64,000 nt of DNA from Kribbella pratensis. Its GTDB lineage: Bacteria; Actinomycetota; Actinomycetes; Propionibacteriales; Kribbellaceae. Of this stretch, positions 1-7,722 are shown one piece after another; the stretch's first letter is position 1; each line of letters opens with the position of its first letter. The notes below the pieces were generated by a model. The model was not told the DNA's origin. It saw only the letters and a program-made list of their open reading frames with translations, and did not search any database. The translations under genes were made by a program, and so were the position numbers. The stretch spans positions 62,001 to 126,000 of the forward strand of contig NZ_SODP01000001.1 in NCBI RefSeq assembly GCF_004365355.1, written 5' to 3'.

Positions 1-233
1 GCCCCATCGCACGCCAGGCGATCACCGAGCAGACCTACGGGCCTGTTGTCGCAGCGATCACCCAACTCCTTGACGCAGGCAAGAAGGACGGCAGTATCCG
101 CACGGATGCCGACGCCGGCGACTTCCTCCAACTCACCGGCGCACTCTGGCGCACTCCATCCGAGCCCCATGTACCCGTCACCTCGCATGCTCACCCTCAT
201 CTCGACGGGCTCCGCCCACAACCCCACCAGTAG
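1..233 (+). CDS. TetR-family regulator, C-terminal fragment cut by window start
   Basis: An open frame enters from the window edge (codons in phase with base 3) and stops at TAG 231-233. The 76 visible residues, including LLDAGKKDGSIRTDADAGDF and LTGALW, match the ligand-binding C-terminal half of TetR regulators of the SbtR type; the DNA-binding half is outside the window. The last 25 residues look unlike the family. The expected segment RMLTLI is present but in another frame (about 185-202), while LDGLRP just after it is back in the main frame. This suggests two small compensating indels, or a decayed gene end. Nothing in the window shows which promoter it controls. Confidence 0.6.
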   Translation, partial: PIARQAITEQTYGPVVAAITQLLDAGKKDGSIRTDADAGDFLQLTGALWRTPSEPHVPVTSHAHPHLDGLRPQPHQ

Positions 234-281
234 AGATCGGCATATCGAGCCTCTGCCGAGTCAGCTGATCGCTAGAGAGGT

Positions 282-422
282 TCAGTGAAGGTAACCGTCC
301 CATTTCACCTCGTAGCGTGACCCGCCCGGCATCGCCCGCGGGCCGGGGATCTGGTCGACCGATCTCGCCAGCGCAACCTCGACCGGCCGGGCCAGGTCGA
401 CCGGGACCTGCTTGATCTCAGT
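282..422 (-). pseudogene. ATP-dependent DNA ligase, N-terminal remnant
   Basis: On the minus strand the frame reads VDLARPVEVALARSVDQIPG, then a short linker, then SRYEVKWDGY, and stops three residues later. This is the usual opening of actinobacterial ATP-dependent DNA ligases (LigC/LigD type), ending at the KxDG motif whose lysine takes the AMP in the ligase reaction. Nothing of the remaining nucleotidyltransferase or OB domains follows, so this is a broken fragment and not a working ligase. It sits in a gene-poor stretch together with other debris. Confidence 0.6.
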
Positions 423-1156
423 TCCGAACCGGGCGGGACTCATCGCGGCTCCGGGATTACAGTCGAATTGCTGCCGTTCTGGCCCCGAACCCCGCGTGCC
501 GCGGGGGGACAGGAGGCTTGACATGATGGGCTCCGGACCCGGTGGCGAAGTCGATCCTCCCTGCTCAACCGGTAGATGGCCGTCCTCAAGGAGCGCGCGG
601 CCGGCGTCCTGGCGGAGTATCACCAGATTTGAGCTGACCGAGGTGATGGCTGCTCAGGTCCTCGACAGCGGGGCCGCGCGCCGTGCGGCGGTCAATGATC
701 CCTCTCAGCCGCACAGTCTCGCGGAGGATGAACATCTTCAGGACGCGCGTACGATCCTGAGATCCGGCAAGGGCTTCGGTGAGTGGCAGCGCCGTTCAGC
801 GGATGGCGCGAGCGCGACCCCGACCGGCCCGACCAGCTCGCCCGGGATCCTCGCCTGGGAAAGGTTCATTTCGGCGTCGGGCCGGGGCCGTGCCCGCTCC
901 AGTGGCGCCATCGGCTGAACGGCGGCCAGACCACCCTGCGCAGGCCGCGCACAGTCAGTGACCTGTCGCGGTGCGGGCACAGCCGGTGGACTCGTGAAGT
1001 GTCGGTACTCGAAGTGTGCACTATTCCCTGGTTCCCGGCCGGGGGCAGGTTGTGCACCTCCGGCCTGCGCGGATCTGGTGACGGGGTGGTCGAGATGTGG
1101 GATCCAGCAGCATCGGTCTTGCCGGCGGGCCGATGTCGGCCAAGGGCCGGCGGTGG
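423..1156. other. Gene-poor stretch without a supported gene
   Basis: Several overlapping open frames run through this stretch on both strands, but none has a ribosome binding site with a recognisable protein, and they mirror one another as expected for high-GC noncoding DNA. The only structure seen is an imperfect inverted repeat at 790-924, listed separately. The stretch may be decayed coding sequence continuing from the ligase remnant. Confidence 0.5.
790..924. repeat. Imperfect inverted repeat, 19-bp arms
   Basis: The sequence cgccgttcagcggatggcg at 790-808 recurs as its reverse complement, with one mismatch, at 906-924. About 97 bases separate the arms, and weaker similarity continues inward. 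As a result the same short peptide (APSAERR) can be read on both strands. It may be a relic of a small inverted-repeat element; no transposase gene is between the arms. Confidence 0.5.
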
Positions 1157-2944
1157 CTACGATCCGTGCTCCGAGTAGATGGATTCGATCAGGTTGGCGT
1201 GGTTTCTGGCGACGGCCGCGCGTTTGACCTTGAGGCTGGGGGTGATTTCGCCTGCTTCGACGCTGAGTTCCCGCGGGAGGATGCGGAAGTGCTTGATGGT
1301 CTCCCATCGGTTGAGGCCCTTGTTGACGTCGGCTACGGCTCGCGCGACCGTGTCGTGGATGGTCTCGGTCGGGATCTCGCGGCAGGCGTCGGAGTCGAGT
1401 GTGACCAGGAGGCTGGCGAACTTGCGGCCGTCGGCGATGACGATCGCCGTGCTGATCAGCGGGCAGGCGGCCTTGATGGCGGATTCGATGGCGGATTCGA
1501 TGGCGGTGGGTGCGATGTACTTGCCGCCGCTGGTTTTGACGAGATCCTTCTTGCGGTCGGTGATACGCAGGTAGTCGTGGAGCTCGAGTTGGCCGATGTC
1601 TCCAGTGGCGAACCAGCCGTCGGCGTCGAGGACCTCGGCGGTGGCGGTCGGCAGCTTGTGATATCCGCGCATCACGCCGGGGCCACGGAGCAGGATCTCC
1701 CCGTCGTCGGCGATGCGGACCTCGGTGCCGGCCAGCGGCTGTCCTACCGTGCCGATGCGTAGGTGGCCGGGGCGGTTGACGAACGAGACGCCGGTGGCTT
1801 CGGTCAGGCCGTAGCCTTCGAGGATCGGCAGGCCGGCTGCGGCGAACCACTCGGCGATGCTGGGAGCCAGCGCGGCGCTGCCGGAGAACAGGATCTCGAG
1901 TCGCCCCCCGAGCCGGCCGCGGATCTTGGCGAAGACGAGGCGGTCGGCGATCGCCAACTGAAGGCGTCTCCAGACCGGCAGTTTCCTGCGCGCCTGGCGG
2001 CAGCCCACTGCGTCGGCGCCGAGGTGGAAGGCCCATCGGAACAGCGCGGCGCGAAACCCACCGGCGGCGGTCGCGCCCGTGACGATTCGGCTGTAGACCT
2101 TCTCGAAAATGCGCGGCGCAGCGGCCATGATGGTCGGCCGAACTGCGGCGAGGTTGTCGATGATCTTGTCGACGCGTCCGTCGATGGCGGTGACGAACCC
2201 GATCTCGTACTGAGCGGCCAGCAGCAGCTTTCCGAAAACGTGCGACAGCGGCAGCCAGAGCAGTTGTACGGCGTCGGTCCGGATGAAGTGCTCGGAGGCC
2301 ACGGCGGCGCCGACGTACAGCCAGTTGGCGTGCGTCAATTCGACGCCCTTGGGTGCTCCGGTGGTGCCGGATGTGTAGACGATGGTGGCCAGGTGATCCG
2401 GACCTGTCGCGTCGAGGACATTGCTGATGGCGTTCGGGTTCGACAACAGGTGATCACGGCCGAGTTCGCGCAGAGCGTCCAGTCCTAGTGTCGCTGGATC
2501 GTCGACCGGGTCGAAGGTCACCACCTGCCGCACTGCGCCGGCCCATCCGGTGTCCGAGCGCAGTTTGGCTACCTGGGTGGTGTTCTCGGCGAAGACCGCG
2601 ACCGCCGCGCAGTCGTCGAGGATGTAGGTGACGTCCTCGCAGTTGGTGTTGGGATAAATGGTCGTGGTCGTCGCACCGACGAGCATGATGGCCAGATCGG
2701 CCTCGACCCACTCGATGCGGGTCGAGGCAGCGATCGCGACGCGCCGGCCGTCGGTGATCCCGAGCGATATCAGCCCGGCGGCCAACTCGGTGGCGCGGGT
2801 CGCCAGGTCGCGCCAGGTGAGCGATACCCAGCGGTCGTCTGGGGTCGGGTAGCGAAATGCCTCAGCGTCGGCATGCCGCTCGCAGTTGGCCAGGAAGCGC
2901 GCGCCCACGGAGCCTGTGGCCGCTGCGGTCGGAACGGTCGTCAT
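1157..2944 (-). CDS. Long-chain-type acyl-CoA synthetase (AMP-forming)
   Basis: ANL-superfamily ligase of 595 residues that activates a carboxylic acid to its acyl-AMP and then its CoA thioester in the cytoplasm. The P-loop YTSGTTGAPKG lies near residue 190, the A5 motif GYGLTEATG near 376, TGDIGQ near 446, and the hinge and C-terminal lysine region DRKKDLVKTSGGKYI near 465-480. Length and motifs fit the FadD15-like long-chain group. The ATG at 2944 is preferred over an upstream frame start because GAAGGG lies 7 bases before it and the upstream 14 residues are not family-like. It is downstream of the TetR gene on the same strand, and a palindromic operator occupies the gap between them. The neighbouring ring-cleavage-type genes suggest an aromatic or side-chain acid as substrate; this is inference. 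Confidence 0.9.
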   Translation of the reverse strand: MTTVPTAAATGSVGARFLANCERHADAEAFRYPTPDDRWVSLTWRDLATRATELAAGLISLGITDGRRVAIAASTRIEWVEADLAIMLVGATTTTIYPNTNCEDVTYILDDCAAVAVFAENTTQVAKLRSDTGWAGAVRQVVTFDPVDDPATLGLDALRELGRDHLLSNPNAISNVLDATGPDHLATIVYTSGTTGAPKGVELTHANWLYVGAAVASEHFIRTDAVQLLWLPLSHVFGKLLLAAQYEIGFVTAIDGRVDKIIDNLAAVRPTIMAAAPRIFEKVYSRIVTGATAAGGFRAALFRWAFHLGADAVGCRQARRKLPVWRRLQLAIADRLVFAKIRGRLGGRLEILFSGSAALAPSIAEWFAAAGLPILEGYGLTEATGVSFVNRPGHLRIGTVGQPLAGTEVRIADDGEILLRGPGVMRGYHKLPTATAEVLDADGWFATGDIGQLELHDYLRITDRKKDLVKTSGGKYIAPTAIESAIESAIKAACPLISTAIVIADGRKFASLLVTLDSDACREIPTETIHDTVARAVADVNKGLNRWETIKHFRILPRELSVEAGEITPSLKVKRAAVARNHANLIESIYSEHGS

Positions 2945-2994
2945 GGGACTGCCCTTCGGCCGAAGGTGTCGCGACGGCGACCTCAAATTCTGAT

Positions 2995-3036
2995 CACCTC
3001 CGCATAATTGATGAAAGCATCAGTTATGCGGAGGTG
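2995..3036. promoter_or_regulatory. TetR-type operator inside a longer perfect hairpin
   Basis: The core ttgatgaaagcatcag at 3008-3023 matches the palindromes at 3798-3813 and 7687-7702 (consensus CTGATGATTTCATCAG, read on the other strand here). It is flanked by perfect 13-bp inverted arms, cacctccgcataa at 2995-3007 and its complement at 3024-3036. The site lies between the TetR stop and the acyl-CoA synthetase start, so it can both shield readthrough and act as the operator of the synthetase gene. Confidence 0.7.
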
Positions 3037-3045
3037 GCTTGTCAA

Positions 3046-3681
3046 TCAGCGGATGCGCGGCAACGTGCGTCCGGCCACCTCGTGGGCGTCGGTCTCGGTC
3101 AGTCCGAACATCCGCAGCAGGTTCTCGGCGAGCTGGTTCGCCGCGCGGTCGATGGCAGCCGGCTTACGTGCGGTCAGGCCCAGATGCAGTACGCCGAGCA
3201 ACGCGCCGCCCGCGCAGGCGATGGCCACCGCGGGGTCCTCGAACCGCAGTCGGCCGGCGTCCTTGGCTCGCTGCAGATCCCGCAGGGCTCGCGGTGCCAG
3301 TCCGGAGTCCGAGGTGATGTAGCGCGGCCCGACTCGGTCGATGATCTTCGCCAGCTCGGGGTGCGTTCTGGGGAATCGTGCGGTGATGCGCACCGATGCT
3401 GCGAAGACCTCGGCCGGGTCCTCGATGTCGGCGGTGATCTCGTCGAGCATCGCGCCGTGCTCCTCGATGACCTCCTCGACAGCGGCTTCGAAGAGCTCCT
3501 GCTTGGAGTTGAAGTGGTTGTAGAACGAGCCGAAACCCACGTCGGCGGCGTCGGTGAGCTCCTGGATGCTGACCTCACCCGGCTCACGGGTGGTCAGCAT
3601 CGCCTTGGCGGCCGCCACGAGCGCGGCGCGGGTGCGCTCCCTCCTGCGGTCGGAACGGTTGCGGGACGTCGTCTCACTCAT
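3046..3681 (-). CDS. TetR-family transcriptional regulator
   Basis: Regulator of 211 residues with a standard N-terminal helix-turn-helix containing GFGSFYNHFNSKQELFE and a C-terminal ligand-binding domain ending in NQLAENLLRMFGL. The start ATG at 3681 (MSETTSRN) is chosen because an upstream extension would run through the promoter region. It is a close paralogue of the second TetR of the cluster at 6943-7668: the recognition helix region is nearly the same in both, and so is the segment LAPRALRDL. Conserved palindromes lie on both sides, one between it and the divergent operon at 3876 and one in front of the acyl-CoA synthetase. It therefore probably represses both and itself. The inducer is unknown; an acyl-CoA or aromatic acid is plausible. 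Confidence 0.88.
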   Translation of the reverse strand: MSETTSRNRSDRRRERTRAALVAAAKAMLTTREPGEVSIQELTDAADVGFGSFYNHFNSKQELFEAAVEEVIEEHGAMLDEITADIEDPAEVFAASVRITARFPRTHPELAKIIDRVGPRYITSDSGLAPRALRDLQRAKDAGRLRFEDPAVAIACAGGALLGVLHLGLTARKPAAIDRAANQLAENLLRMFGLTETDAHEVAGRTLPRIR

Positions 3682-3797
3682 GTCCGCAGCGTAGACGAGA
3701 TCAGTCCTGACCTGGTCATCACACCTGCGATGGTCTCCCAAGCCGCCTGGTCACGTACCGATCCCCACCATGACCAGAAATGATGTGTAGCTCAGAA

Positions 3798-3813
3798 TTG
3801 ACGATTTCATCAG
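3798..3813. promoter_or_regulatory. TetR-type operator upstream of the peroxidase operon
   Basis: ttgacgatttcatcag matches the perfect palindrome ctgatgatttcatcag at 7687-7702 at 14 of 16 positions, and both are followed by a similar aatctg/tatctg tail. It lies in the divergent region between the TetR gene and the operon that starts at 3876, so it could serve both promoters. Confidence 0.65.
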
Positions 3814-3875
3814 AATCTGCCTACTGTGATGTCAGTGCCCGGCACCTGGCCGGCCCCGAGATCAAGGAGCAAGAG

Positions 3876-4055
3876 ATGAGTGAGCAGGAACTGAAGGCGC
3901 GGTTCGAGGCGTTCCCCGCGGCGGTGCGGGAGAAGGTGAACAACGTCCTGATGGACGCGAAGGTCGCACTGAAGGTCAAGGTCGGCGAGGCGCTGTCCGA
4001 CAAGGACGAGCAGGCGCTGCACGCGGTCACCACCGCGGGCGGATCGGCGCGATGA
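3876..4055 (+). CDS. Small helical protein, first gene of the DyP operon
   Basis: A 59-residue protein, MSEQELKARF onward, preceded by AAGGAGCAAGAG. It is charged and predicted largely helical, with no signal peptide or membrane segment, and I do not recognise a family. Its stop overlaps the start of the next gene (ATGA at 4052), so the two are translationally coupled and probably made in fixed ratio. It lies directly downstream of the conserved TetR-type operator and opens an operon that goes on to a DyP peroxidase and a catalase-like haem protein. A role as accessory or assembly partner of those haem proteins is a guess from position. Confidence 0.7.
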   Translation: MSEQELKARFEAFPAAVREKVNNVLMDAKVALKVKVGEALSDKDEQALHAVTTAGGSAR

Positions 4056-4483
4056 GCGGCGACGTGTCGGAGCTGACGGGGATCTTCGACCTGAAGCCGA
4101 ACGGCGCCGAGCGGCTGCGGAAGTTCTTCAAGCTGGTGGACGGCAACCTGGTCGGTGCCGGGCAGGTCGGCACGTTGCACAACATGCGGTTCGTGTTCCT
4201 GGACAACGACACGAAGCTGCTGTTCGCGACGGCGTACGACGGTGAGTGGGACGCCTACATCGACGACTTCGCGACGAAGATCCCCGAGATGATGGACTAC
4301 CTGTTCGGCAATGTCGAAGGCTGGCCGGGGATCGCGTCGCCGGAGGTGAAGGACTTCATCACCAAGTACCAGCTGCAGGCGGCGGCGTGGTTCGTGGCGC
4401 ACCCCGACATCACTGTCTCCGAGGCCACGCGGCTCAAGCGGCAGGACCTGGCGGTGCAGCGGTTCCTCGTCGAGCTGAACTGA
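4052..4483 (+). CDS. Conserved hypothetical protein linked to the DyP peroxidase
   Basis: A 143-residue soluble protein. The segment HNMRFVFLDNDTKLLFATAY followed by YIDDF resembles a small alpha/beta-barrel sensor or enzyme of the dimeric ferredoxin-like fold, the fold that DyP peroxidases use in duplicated form, but I cannot assign a named family. The start ATG overlaps the previous stop and only 8 bases separate its stop from the DyP start. No signal sequence is present. Coupling to both neighbours suggests a shared function with the peroxidase, for example substrate or haem delivery; this is inference from gene order. Confidence 0.75.
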   Translation: MSGDVSELTGIFDLKPNGAERLRKFFKLVDGNLVGAGQVGTLHNMRFVFLDNDTKLLFATAYDGEWDAYIDDFATKIPEMMDYLFGNVEGWPGIASPEVKDFITKYQLQAAAWFVAHPDITVSEATRLKRQDLAVQRFLVELN

Positions 4484-4491
4484 CAGGAATC

Positions 4492-5823
4492 ATGGACCTG
4501 TTTCGACGGCTACGGCGCCGTCCCACTCTCGAGCTGGACGACATTCAGGCAGTCGTACTGCGCGCCAGGCCTGAACCGTACTTCGGGTCGCACGCGATTC
4601 TCGAGATCGGCGACCGCGCCGCGGGCCAGGAGATGTTGCGTCGGCTTGCGCCGAGGCTGACCTCGGCGGCGGGCTGGGACGAGCCGCGGCCGTCGTGGCC
4701 GGCGGTTGCGATCAGCTATCAGGGTCTGGTGGCGCTGGGGGTGCCCGAGAGCTCGCTGGCGTCGTTCCCGGCGAACTTCCGCGCCGGGATGGCGGCCCGT
4801 GCCGACCGGTTGCGCGACACCGGCGTGAACGCGCCGAAGAACTGGGAGTTCCCGTTCGGGACGTCTCGGGTGCACGTGGCGGTGAGTGTCTACTCCGACA
4901 ACGAGGACGACTGGCGCCGCGAGGTCGCGGAGTACCGGCGTCAGCTCCACGATCTGCCCGGCGTGAACCTGCTGTCGCACCAGGACTTCGGCGCCACCGG
5001 CTGGAATGTCTTCGGCTACCGCGACGGCTTCTCACAGCCGCTGGTCGAAGGCAGTGGCGCGGAGTCGTTGCCCGGCGACGGGCGCGCGATCAAGGCGGGG
5101 GAGTTCGTCCTGGGCTATCCCAGCGAGACCGGGCAGCCGCTCGGAATGCCGGCTCCCGACGTGCTCGGGCGCAACGGCTCCTACGTGGTGTTCCGCAAGT
5201 ACCACTCGCATGTCGCCGCGTTCAACAAGTTCCTGTACGACAACGGCCACACCGAGCAGGAGCGGGAGTTGCTCGCCGCCAAGCTGGTCGGCCGCTGGCG
5301 CAGCGGAGCACCGCTGGCACTCGCACCCGAGCGCGACGACCCTGCTATCGGCGAAGATCCACAGCGGATCAACAACTTCGGCTACGCCGACGACCCGCGC
5401 GGATTACGGACGCCAGTGGGATCCCACATCCGGCGGATGAACCCACGCGACTCGAAGCTCGAGATCCTCAGCGACGTCAACATCCGCCGGATCATCCGGC
5501 GCAGCACGTCGTACGGCGATCCGCTCCCGTCCGACCGGCTCCGCGACGACGGCGCGTCGCGCGGCCTCGACTTCATCGCGCTCGGCGCGCGGGCCGTCGA
5601 CACCGTCGAGTTTCTGCAGAGCGAGTGGGTCAACTCCGGCAGCTTCGCCGGCCTCGGCAAGGAGAAGGACCCGCTCATCTCCCGGCAGGACAAAGGCGCC
5701 TATTTCACGGTGCCCGGATCGCCACCGCGCCGGGTGCACAACATCCAAAGCTTCAACACCCTGCTCGGCGGCGAGTACTTCTTCCTGCCCAGCCTGTCCG
5801 CGATCCGCTGGCTCGCCGGCTGA
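4492..5823 (+). CDS. DyP-type haem peroxidase
   Basis: Dye-decolourising-type peroxidase of 443 residues that uses hydrogen peroxide to oxidise bulky aromatic substrates. The distal GxxDG motif is seen as GYRDGFSQP near residue 175, and the proximal haem-ligand histidine with following arginines as SHIRRMNPRD near residue 311. The long form and HIRRxNPR pattern fit the larger classes (C/D), not the short bacterial A/B classes. No Tat or Sec signal is visible, so it is probably cytoplasmic. The ATG at 4492 is used because it follows the previous stop by 8 bases with AGGAA in front, and the longer upstream frame only shadows the previous gene. It sits in an operon with two small proteins and a catalase-like protein, beside genes for aromatic-type catabolism. 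Confidence 0.92.
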   Translation: MDLFRRLRRRPTLELDDIQAVVLRARPEPYFGSHAILEIGDRAAGQEMLRRLAPRLTSAAGWDEPRPSWPAVAISYQGLVALGVPESSLASFPANFRAGMAARADRLRDTGVNAPKNWEFPFGTSRVHVAVSVYSDNEDDWRREVAEYRRQLHDLPGVNLLSHQDFGATGWNVFGYRDGFSQPLVEGSGAESLPGDGRAIKAGEFVLGYPSETGQPLGMPAPDVLGRNGSYVVFRKYHSHVAAFNKFLYDNGHTEQERELLAAKLVGRWRSGAPLALAPERDDPAIGEDPQRINNFGYADDPRGLRTPVGSHIRRMNPRDSKLEILSDVNIRRIIRRSTSYGDPLPSDRLRDDGASRGLDFIALGARAVDTVEFLQSEWVNSGSFAGLGKEKDPLISRQDKGAYFTVPGSPPRRVHNIQSFNTLLGGEYFFLPSLSAIRWLAG

Positions 5824-5847
5824 CCGCCGTACCACCAGGAGACTTCC

Positions 5848-6936
5848 ATGACCAGCTACGTTCCGTACCACCCCGATCTGGAGAAACCCTTCCCGGACGA
5901 GGAAGAGCTCACCCGCCAGGTCGTCGCCGCGATGCAGCGCGCCAACGAACAGGTCGCAGCCAAGCACCGCCACGGTCTGCGCGACGCGCACGCCAAGAGC
6001 CACGGTGTCCTGGCCGGTGAACTGCGGGTCCACAGTGGCCTCCCGTCCCACCTGGCGCAGGGACTGTTCGCCGAAGCACGGACCTATCCGGTGATCGTCC
6101 GGCTTTCCACCGCGCCGGGTGATCTGCGCTCCGACCAGGTATCGGTCCAGCGTGGCTTCGCGATCAAGGTGCTCGGCGTGCCGGGACCCCGTGCGGTTGA
6201 CGACGGATTCACCACCCAGGACTTCCTCCTGGTCAATCATCCGACCCTGCCGGTCGGCACCATCGGCGACTACGCCAAGCTGCAGAAGCTGCTCGAAAGC
6301 CAGCCCGGGCAGAGCGACCAGCAACTGAAGGTCACCGGACTCGGCGCCCGGGTCGCCGCCCGCACGTTGACGCGCCTGGGCCGCCCGCTGACACCGGCGA
6401 TCGAGACCCTTGCCGCCGCCAACAATCACATCCTCGGCGAGACCTTCCACTCCATGGCCGCGCTGCGGTACGGCGATTACGTCGCCAAGATCTCGGCCGC
6501 GCCACGTTCGGACAACGTCCGGGCACTCACCGGCGTACCAGTTGGCAGGAAAGCCGGCGAATCCGCGCTGCGCGACCTCGTCGCCGACTTCTTCAGCCAT
6601 GACAGCGCCGAGTACGAACTGCGGGCACAGTTGTGCGCCGACATCGAGAAGATGCCCGTCGAGAACGCCTCGGTGCTATGGCCGGAGGAACTGTCGCCAC
6701 ACCAGGTCGTCGCGACACTGTACCTGCCCGCCCAGGACGCCTACAGCGACGCACGTCGCCGCTATGCCGACGACGTCTTGTCGTTCAGCCCGTGGCATGC
6801 CCTCGAGGCGCACCGTCCGCTGGGCTCCATCATGCGATCTCGCCGCGCCGCCTACCCGCAGTCGAGCGGCTACCGGCACGGCTACAACGGCATCAATCAG
6901 CAGGAGCCGGCCGGCATCGACGAACTGCCGGCCTGA
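5848..6936 (+). CDS. Catalase-related haem protein (mini-catalase)
   Basis: A 362-residue member of the catalase-like superfamily, shorter than classical monofunctional catalases (about 480 residues or more). Visible catalase-type elements are the distal-histidine-like KSHGVLAGEL near residue 50, RLSTAPGD near 90, RGFAIKVLGV near 107, FLLVNHPTLP near 127, and a C-terminal block RPLGSIMRSRRAAYP near 322-336 that could supply the proximal tyrosine. Such mini-catalases can act as peroxidases or peroxygenases instead of dismutating peroxide. A good ribosome site (AGGAGA) lies upstream. Pairing with the DyP peroxidase in one operon suggests joint oxidation or peroxide handling during breakdown of an aromatic compound. 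Confidence 0.85.
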   Translation: MTSYVPYHPDLEKPFPDEEELTRQVVAAMQRANEQVAAKHRHGLRDAHAKSHGVLAGELRVHSGLPSHLAQGLFAEARTYPVIVRLSTAPGDLRSDQVSVQRGFAIKVLGVPGPRAVDDGFTTQDFLLVNHPTLPVGTIGDYAKLQKLLESQPGQSDQQLKVTGLGARVAARTLTRLGRPLTPAIETLAAANNHILGETFHSMAALRYGDYVAKISAAPRSDNVRALTGVPVGRKAGESALRDLVADFFSHDSAEYELRAQLCADIEKMPVENASVLWPEELSPHQVVATLYLPAQDAYSDARRRYADDVLSFSPWHALEAHRPLGSIMRSRRAAYPQSSGYRHGYNGINQQEPAGIDELPA

Positions 6937-6942
6937 CGGCCC

Positions 6943-7668
6943 ATGCGACTGCCGCGAGGGGACATGAGGGAGCCTGCCGCACGTCTGAATCGTCGGCGGG
7001 CGCACACCCGGGCCGCCCTGATCGGCGCGGGCCGCCGGCTCCTGGCCGAGGACCGGACCGCGGTCAGCGTGCTCGAGATCACCGAGACCGCGGATGTCGG
7101 GCTCGGCTCGTTCTACAACCACTTCGAGAGCAAGCAGGACCTGTTCGACGCCGCCATCGAGGAGATGCTCGAGGCGCACGGGCGACTCATGGACGCGGTC
7201 TCGGAGGGGATCGCCGACCCTGCGGAAGCGTTCACGCGTTCGTTCCGGCTGACCGGAAGACTGCATCGCCGTTATCCCGGAGCGAGCCGGGTCCTGCTGA
7301 ACCACGGCACTCGGGTGCTGGTCTCCGACCACGGCCTGGCGCCCCGTGCGCTGCGCGACATCACCGCAGCGACCGCAGCGGGACGGTTCACCGTCCCGGA
7401 CGCGGACGTCGCCCTGGTGGCGGCCGCAGGAGCGATGCTGGCGCTCGGCCAACTCCTCCACGATCAGGCAGACCGCAACGCCGAGCAGGCCACCGACCAA
7501 CTCACCGAGAACCTGCTTCGAATGTTCGGACTGCCGCCCGACCAGGCCGTCGACCTGTGCCATCGGCCACTGCCGGACGTCGACCACGTGGTGGGCCGCT
7601 GCCCAACTGGACCGCCGGGGCGGCATCCGAGTCGGTTCGCTCGCGGTCGACCCACCCCGAACCCTTGA
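6943..7668 (+). CDS. TetR-family transcriptional regulator, paralogue of 3046-3681
   Basis: Regulator of up to 241 residues. The helix-turn-helix region GLGSFYNHFESKQDLFDAAI is nearly the same as that of the first TetR in the cluster, and LAPRALRDI and LTENLLRMFGL are also shared. The two therefore arose by duplication and probably read the same operator. The start is uncertain: 6943 is 6 bases after the catalase-like stop, while ATG 6964 (MREPAARL) has GAGGGGA just before it and gives a more typical N-terminus. The C-terminal 30 residues are proline- and arginine-rich and lack family similarity. The operator at 7687-7702 lies between this gene and the VOC gene it precedes. Confidence 0.87.
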   Translation: MRLPRGDMREPAARLNRRRAHTRAALIGAGRRLLAEDRTAVSVLEITETADVGLGSFYNHFESKQDLFDAAIEEMLEAHGRLMDAVSEGIADPAEAFTRSFRLTGRLHRRYPGASRVLLNHGTRVLVSDHGLAPRALRDITAATAAGRFTVPDADVALVAAAGAMLALGQLLHDQADRNAEQATDQLTENLLRMFGLPPDQAVDLCHRPLPDVDHVVGRCPTGPPGRHPSRFARGRPTPNP

Positions 7669-7686
7669 CTGATGCTGTGATCGCAA

Positions 7687-7702
7687 CTGATGATTTCATC
7701 AG
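7687..7702. promoter_or_regulatory. Perfect TetR-type palindrome before the ring-cleavage operon
   Basis: ctgatgatttcatcag is a perfect inverted repeat with a 2-base centre. It starts 18 bases after the TetR stop and ends 20 bases before the VOC start codon, overlapping the likely promoter. It is the best copy of the motif shared with 3008-3023 and 3798-3813. Confidence 0.72.
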
Positions 7703-7722
7703 TATCTGAAGGAGTGACCCCG

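Noticed and set aside
738..2036. Minus-strand 432-codon frame overlapping the acyl-CoA synthetase
   Set aside because: Different frame from the synthetase with no family sequence; composition typical of a shadow.
4695..6020. Long plus-strand frame across the DyP peroxidase
   Set aside because: Out of frame with the clear peroxidase and arginine-rich throughout; a shadow frame.
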